A stretch of DNA of 64,000 nt from assembly GCA_035512775.1 (NCBI GenBank), contig DATKDI010000001.1:8725-72724 (forward strand), written 5' to 3'. Position numbers and translations under genes: made by a program. The notes under the pieces were generated by a model, which worked only from the letters and a program-made list of their open reading frames with translations, did not search any database and had not been told where the DNA came from. Numbering within the stretch: position 1 is the stretch's first letter; every line of letters starts with the position of its first letter. Shown here piece after piece: positions 60,023-64,000 of this stretch. Source of the DNA: JAJNBA01 sp035512775. GTDB taxonomy: Bacteria > Actinomycetota > UBA4738 > HRBIN12.

Positions 60023-60064
60023 GCAGACCTCCGTTGAGGGAAAAAAGGAGTCTACCTCGCCTTT

Positions 60065-61123
60065 CTAGAGCGGCAGGGTTCCCGGGACGGACGCGCCCAG
60101 GTGGCGATACGCGTGCTCGGTCGCAACCCGGCCGCGAGGCGTTCGCCGGAGGAAACCGAGCTGCAAGAGGTACGGCTCCACGACGTCCTCCACGGTGTCG
60201 GTCTCCTCCCCGACGGAGGCCGCGAGCGTCGACAGTCCGACGGGACCGCCTCCGAACTTATCGATCAGCGTCTTCAGGATCGAGTGGTCCAGCCGATCGA
60301 GGCCCTGGTCGTCGACCTCGAAGACCTCGAGGCCCGCCGCGGCGATGTCCAGGGTGATCGAGCCGTCGTGGCGAACCTCGGCGAAATCCCTGACGCGGCG
60401 GAGCAAACGGTTGACGATCCGAGGGGTGCCGCGCGAGCGCCGGGCGATCTCCGCGGCCGCCTCACCGTCGATCGGCACGGCGAGGATCCCGGCGGAGCGC
60501 GTCACGATCTTTGCCAGGTCATCGGCCGAGTAGTAGTCCAGGCGGGGCGAGAAGCCGAATCGCTCCCGGAGCGGCAGCGTCAGCCGACCGGGACGGGTGG
60601 TGGCGCCCACCAGCGTGAAGCGTGGCAGCTCCAGCCTGATCGAGCGGGCGGTCGGGCCCTTCCCGAGGACGACGTCGAGGTTGAAGTCCTCGAGCGCCGG
60701 ATACAGCACCTCTTCGACCGGCCGCGGCATCCGGTGGATCTCGTCGACGAACAGAACGTCGCCCTCCTCGAGGTTCGTGAGGATCGCCGCCAGGTCGCTG
60801 GGCCGATCCAGCGCCGGCCCGGAGGTCGGCTGGAACCCCGCGCCCATCTCGTGGGCGACGATGCGAGCGAGCGTCGTCTTCCCCAAGCCGGGCGGCCCGC
60901 TGAACAGGAGGTGATCGACGCCCTCGCCCCGCTTGCGCGCCCCGTCGATCAGCAGATGCAGTTGCTCCTTCACGCGATCCTGACCGACGAACTCGCCGAG
61001 TGTCCTCGGACGGAGCGCGATGTCGAACTCGCGGTCCTCCTCCGTGAGCGCGTCGGGATCGACGGGGCGGTCCGCGTCGATCCCTTCCACCCGCCCTTCG
61101 TCCTGCGCTTGCTCTGGCATCAT
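60065..61123 (-). CDS. ruvB: Holliday junction branch-migration helicase RuvB
   Basis: 352 residues. AAA+ motor of branch migration with Walker A SGPPGLGKTTLA, Walker B LFVDEIHRM, sensor 1 VGATTRPG and the arginine-finger segment RERFGF. The C-terminal winged helix includes PRGRVATEHAYRHLG. It overlaps ruvA by four bases. Confidence 0.97.
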   Translation of the reverse strand: MMPEQAQDEGRVEGIDADRPVDPDALTEEDREFDIALRPRTLGEFVGQDRVKEQLHLLIDGARKRGEGVDHLLFSGPPGLGKTTLARIVAHEMGAGFQPTSGPALDRPSDLAAILTNLEEGDVLFVDEIHRMPRPVEEVLYPALEDFNLDVVLGKGPTARSIRLELPRFTLVGATTRPGRLTLPLRERFGFSPRLDYYSADDLAKIVTRSAGILAVPIDGEAAAEIARRSRGTPRIVNRLLRRVRDFAEVRHDGSITLDIAAAGLEVFEVDDQGLDRLDHSILKTLIDKFGGGPVGLSTLAASVGEETDTVEDVVEPYLLQLGFLRRTPRGRVATEHAYRHLGASVPGTLPL

Positions 61124-61686
61124 CGACCAACCTTCTTCAGAGCCTCGCGGAGGATGTCGTCGGCCTCGCGCCCATCCGCTTCGATGCCTCGCATCGCTTC
61201 TCCCGCTTCCGTCCCGGTGAGCCCGAGCGACAGGAGCGCGTCGCGCACGTCCGCCATCGGTCCCTCTGAAGGAAGGTCGGCGTCGCCGCCCAGCTTCTCG
61301 GCCAGGTCCAGCACTACACGCTGCGCGACCTTCTTCCCCACGCCGGGCACGACGGTGAGAGCCGCGGCGTCGCCGTTCACGATCGCACGCGTGAGTACTG
61401 CCGGCCGGAGCACCGACAGGAAGGCGAGCGCAACCTTCGGTCCCACGCCCGTGACGCCGGTGAGCAGGTCGAACAGGTCGCGTTGGTCGACGGCGGAGAA
61501 GCCGTAGAGCGTCATCGAGTCCTCTCGCACGACCATCCGGGTATGGAGGCGAGTCGTCTTCCCGATGGCAGGGAGCTTCGCGATCACGGAGGTGGGTACG
61601 AGGACGTCGTAGCCGACCCCGCCGACGCCGATCACCGCGCGCGTCGCGCCCTTCTCGACGACCTCACCCTCCAGGAACGAGATCAC
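61120..61686 (-). CDS. ruvA: Holliday junction binding protein RuvA
   Basis: 188 residues. An OB-fold N-terminal domain (MISFLEGEVVEKG), two helix-hairpin-helix motifs (FDLLTGVTGVGPKVA, LTVVPGVGKKVAQRVVLDL), and the flexible link to the RuvB-binding domain III (VRDALLSLGLTGTEAGEAMR). It overlaps ruvB and ruvC by four bases each. Confidence 0.96.
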   Translation of the reverse strand: MISFLEGEVVEKGATRAVIGVGGVGYDVLVPTSVIAKLPAIGKTTRLHTRMVVREDSMTLYGFSAVDQRDLFDLLTGVTGVGPKVALAFLSVLRPAVLTRAIVNGDAAALTVVPGVGKKVAQRVVLDLAEKLGGDADLPSEGPMADVRDALLSLGLTGTEAGEAMRGIEADGREADDILREALKKVGR

Positions 61687-62192
61687 CGCGACCCCAGTCG
61701 GGCGAGGTCCCGCATCCGGGCTCCCACGAGGTGGGTGAGCGCCACGGCGACGGCGTCGGCGGCGTCGGCCTGGACGGGCACCTCCTTCAGGCCGTGCACC
61801 TTGACCAGGGCCCGTCGCACCTGCTGCTTGTCGGCGTTGCCCATCCCCGTCACCGCGATCTTCACCTCGTTCGGACCGTACTCGGTCACCGACAACCCCG
61901 CGTCGGCGGCGACCACCATGATGGCGCCCGTGGCGCGGGCGACCGTGAGCGCGCTCACCTGGTTCTTGTTCCAGGCCACCCGCTCCAGGGCCATCGACGC
62001 CGGCCGGTAGACCGAGATCGCCTCGCGTACCGCCAGGCAGAGATGCCGGAGCCGCTCCGACTCCTGGGAGCCGGCCGCCGTCTCGACCGCCCCCGCCCAG
62101 ATCAGCTCCCCCTTGCGTCCGTTGCCCTCGACGACGGCGAGGCCGAGCCTCGCCAGGCCGGGGTCAACACCGAGCACGCGCCTCTCGAACAT
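61683..62192 (-). CDS. ruvC: Holliday junction resolvase RuvC
   Basis: 169 residues from ATG 62192 (MFERRVLGVDPG); a TTG nine codons upstream is less likely. Catalytic acidic residues are in GVDPG, ALERV and the C-terminal AADAVAVALTHL. It resolves junctions migrated by RuvAB. It follows yebC by about 45 bases and opens the ruvC-ruvA-ruvB run. Confidence 0.96.
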   Translation of the reverse strand: MFERRVLGVDPGLARLGLAVVEGNGRKGELIWAGAVETAAGSQESERLRHLCLAVREAISVYRPASMALERVAWNKNQVSALTVARATGAIMVVAADAGLSVTEYGPNEVKIAVTGMGNADKQQVRRALVKVHGLKEVPVQADAADAVAVALTHLVGARMRDLARLGSR

Positions 62193-62237
62193 CCGTTCGC
62201 CCGAGTCTAGGGTGGGCAACGGCCCCGGGCAATGACT

Positions 62238-62987
62238 CTAGAGAGAGGCCATAACCTCTTCGGGGATGTCGAAGTTGGCGTACACGCTCTGGACGTCCTC
62301 GAGGTCCTCGAGGGCGTCGATCAACTGGAGGACCCTGCGTGCCTCGCCGCCGTCGACCGGGATCGTCGACTGCGGCAGCATCGTCAGCTCCGCGGAGAAA
62401 ACCTCGATGCCGGCCTCGCGGAGCGCGTCACGGACTGCGGCGAGCGCCGCCGGGTCCGTCACGATCTCCCACGAGCTCTCCGAGTCGTTGAGGTCCTCGG
62501 CACCGGCCTCGAGTGCCAGCTCGAGAAGGCGCTCGACGTCCGGCGCCGCCGACTTCTCGACGACGATCACGCCCTTGCGGGTGAACATCCATCCCGTCGA
62601 GCCCGTCTCCCCGAGGTTCCCGCCGTTGCGTGTGAAGGCGTGCCGCACATCCTGCGCGGTCCGGTTCCGGTTGTCGGTGAGCGTTTCGATGAACAGTGCG
62701 ATCCCGCCCGGCGCGTAGCCCTCGTAGGTGATCTCTTCGTACCTGGCGCCGTCGGCATCGGCGCCGCTCCCGCGCTTGATGGCGCGATCGATGTTGTCAC
62801 TCGGGACCGAGGACGCCTTCGCCTTCTCGACCGCCGACGCGAGCGTCATGTTCGCGGCCGGATCTCCCCCACCCTCCCTGGCCGCAACCTCGACAGCGCG
62901 GAGGAGCTTCGCGAACTGATCCGACCGCTTCGAATCCTTCGCGGCCTTCTTCCGTTTGATCGTCGCCCACTTCGAATGACCCGACAT
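62238..62987 (-). CDS. yebC: YebC/TACO1-family regulator
   Basis: 249 residues. It begins SGHSKWATIKRKKAAKD, then NIDRAIKRGSG and a middle YEGYAPGGIALFIETLTDN, with the three-domain layout of the family. Members act as transcriptional regulators or as translation factors relieving stalls at prolines. It lies five bases after pdxT and upstream of ruvC, the standard order. Confidence 0.95.
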   Translation of the reverse strand: MSGHSKWATIKRKKAAKDSKRSDQFAKLLRAVEVAAREGGGDPAANMTLASAVEKAKASSVPSDNIDRAIKRGSGADADGARYEEITYEGYAPGGIALFIETLTDNRNRTAQDVRHAFTRNGGNLGETGSTGWMFTRKGVIVVEKSAAPDVERLLELALEAGAEDLNDSESSWEIVTDPAALAAVRDALREAGIEVFSAELTMLPQSTIPVDGGEARRVLQLIDALEDLEDVQSVYANFDIPEEVMASL

Positions 62988-62992
62988 CGCAC

Positions 62993-63556
62993 CTACCTCG
63001 CGAGGGAGAGGAAGTAGTCGTGGAGCGCGGTCTCGCCTACCAGCTCCGGGTGGAACGAGGCCGCCAGCAAGCTTCCCTGCTGCAACACGACGGGCCGGCC
63101 CTCGTAGGTCGACAGCACGCGGACGTCCGACCCGACGTCTTCGATCCAGGGCGCCCGGATGAACACCCCACGAACCGGATGGTCGATACCGTCGACGTCC
63201 ACATCGGCCTCGAACGAGTCGACCTGCCGCCCGTAGGCGTTGCGGCGAACGGTGATGTCCATCAGCGAGAGCAGTGGCTCACCGTCGACCACTCGCTCCG
63301 CCAGCACGATCATCCCCGCGCACGTGCCGAGGATCGGCATCCCGTCGCGGGCCCGCTCCCGGATCGGGTCCACCAGCTCGTAGGCCCGAGCCAGCTTGCC
63401 GATCGTGGTGGACTCGCCGCCCGGGATCACGAGACGATCCACGTCGGCGAGCTGGGCGGGCGTGCGTACCTCCATCGCCACCGCACCCGCGGCCGAGAGG
63501 ACCCGAAGATGCTCCCGGAAGTCGCCCTGCAGCGCGAGCACGCCCGTCTTCACCAT
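62993..63556 (-). CDS. pdxT: Pyridoxal 5'-phosphate synthase glutaminase subunit PdxT
   Basis: 187 residues from ATG 63556. It supplies ammonia to PdxS for pyridoxal phosphate synthesis. GVLALQGDFREHL starts the protein, PGGESTTIGKL is the oxyanion region, the nucleophile Cys is in LGTCAGMI, and the His/Glu pair is in SFHPEL. PdxS is not in the window; in mycobacteria it lies upstream, so it is expected beyond the right edge, with the small membrane gene between. Confidence 0.95.
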   Translation of the reverse strand: MVKTGVLALQGDFREHLRVLSAAGAVAMEVRTPAQLADVDRLVIPGGESTTIGKLARAYELVDPIRERARDGMPILGTCAGMIVLAERVVDGEPLLSLMDITVRRNAYGRQVDSFEADVDVDGIDHPVRGVFIRAPWIEDVGSDVRVLSTYEGRPVVLQQGSLLAASFHPELVGETALHDYFLSLAR

Positions 63557-63585
63557 GCCCCCATGATAGGAGCCGGGTGGGATGC

Positions 63586-63969
63586 TCAGCCTTCGACGAG
63601 CGGCCCGTCGACGGCCCGACGTCCTCGACGCAGGTGCCACACCCAGGCGGCACCTGCGACCGAGACGACGATCCCTCCGTCGGATGCGCTCCGGAGGGCT
63701 TCGGACGTGGACGGATAGCACTCTTCGGACCGAAGCAGTTCCGGATCGAAGTCGGCCAAGAGCTCGATCGGAGGGATCGGGGAAATCTGGTCGAAGGTCG
63801 GATCCCCGGCGAGGGGCCCCCCGGAGGAACCGGGGGACTCGTAGCAGAACGGCACGACAGCGTCCCGCAGCCCGTGCAGTGCGGCCACGACCCCCCCGAG
63901 CGCGATCGCGATCGAGATCAGCGCCACGAGGTGGAAGTACAGAACCCCTCCCCACGGCGCTCGCGACAC
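63586..63969 (-). CDS. Small membrane protein of unknown function
   Basis: 127 residues from a GTG. A membrane helix at about 10-32 (VALISIAIALGGVVAALHGL), an external segment of about 65 residues with two cysteines (FCYESPGSS and EECYPST), then a second hydrophobic stretch (GGIVVSVAGAAWVWHL) and a basic end. No family was recognised. It lies 29 bases before pdxT on the same strand. The coding assignment rests on frame, membrane pattern and fit between neighbours. Confidence 0.6.
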   Translation of the reverse strand: MSRAPWGGVLYFHLVALISIAIALGGVVAALHGLRDAVVPFCYESPGSSGGPLAGDPTFDQISPIPPIELLADFDPELLRSEECYPSTSEALRSASDGGIVVSVAGAAWVWHLRRGRRAVDGPLVEG

Positions 63970-64000
63970 ACGGCCACCTCCCGCCGGCGTGCCTCCCGCA

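Overview
The window is GC-rich chromosomal DNA from a member of the Actinomycetota, probably a deep-branching or uncultivated lineage rather than a classical Mycobacterium or Streptomyces relative. Four things point there: an actinobacterial integration host factor (mihF) beside gmk and rpoZ; a PriA with no recognisable helicase motifs; the DUF6167-like and DUF948 pair behind alaS; and a gene order that closely follows core mycobacterial synteny (pdxT-yebC-ruvCAB-yajC-secDF-apt-rel, hisS-aspS, rarA-alaS-ruvX-mltG-aroE, aroCKBQ-pepQ-efp-nusB, pyrRBC-carAB-pyrF-mihF-gmk-rpoZ-coaBC-metK-priA-def-fmt-rsmB-rpe, then riboflavin genes). No tRNA, rRNA, CRISPR array, insertion sequence or prophage was recognised. 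All genes but two (tatA and a DCC-family thiol oxidoreductase) lie on the minus strand, so the window is best read from right to left.

Right to left: 63969-51564 carries pdxT, yebC, the Holliday-junction genes ruvC-ruvA-ruvB, the protein-export genes yajC-(HD protein)-secD-secF, then apt, a DUF4279-like gene, the bifunctional (p)ppGpp enzyme rel, a methyltransferase remnant and dtd. 51577-45534 has a divergent DCC/metallo-hydrolase pair, hisS, aspS, an FDOR/PPOX-like flavoenzyme and rarA. 45468-39662 has two small membrane-protein genes, alaS, ruvX, mltG and aroE. 39627-25812 is a complete monoderm-style type IV pilus locus: a roadblock-like protein, pilB, pilT, pilC, pilA, three minor pilin-like genes, prepilin peptidase, an excisionase/BldC-like regulator, pilM, pilN, pilO and a PilP/GspC-like protein. 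No PilQ secretin is present. This locus sits between aroE and aroC, splitting the shikimate genes. 25706-20500 is aroC-aroK-aroB-aroQ-pepQ-efp-nusB. 20052-10123 is the pyrimidine operon pyrR-pyrB-pyrC-carA-carB-pyrK-pyrD-pyrF, with a leader that holds a PyrR-binding-loop match and a hairpin masking the pyrR ribosome binding site. 10010-217 holds mihF, gmk, rpoZ, coaBC, metK, priA, def, fmt, rsmB, rpe and a response-regulator/GGDEF protein. An FMN riboswitch at the left edge reads out of the window toward presumed riboflavin genes.

Many adjacent genes share ATGA or GTGA start/stop overlaps, so long stretches are probably translationally coupled operons. Several GTG starts here were chosen on that pattern.

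The most unusual observations are these. The PyrD-like and PyrK-like proteins in the pyr operon have lost nearly all residues that define dihydroorotate oxidation and NAD binding, yet keep the iron-sulfur cysteines. SecD carries a Ser/Pro-rich insertion with repeated Cys-pair modules. A BldC-like regulator gene in the pilus locus is preceded by three 9-bp-phased direct repeats. A roadblock-like protein sits directly upstream of pilB. A methyltransferase gene appears to have lost its middle by an in-frame deletion.
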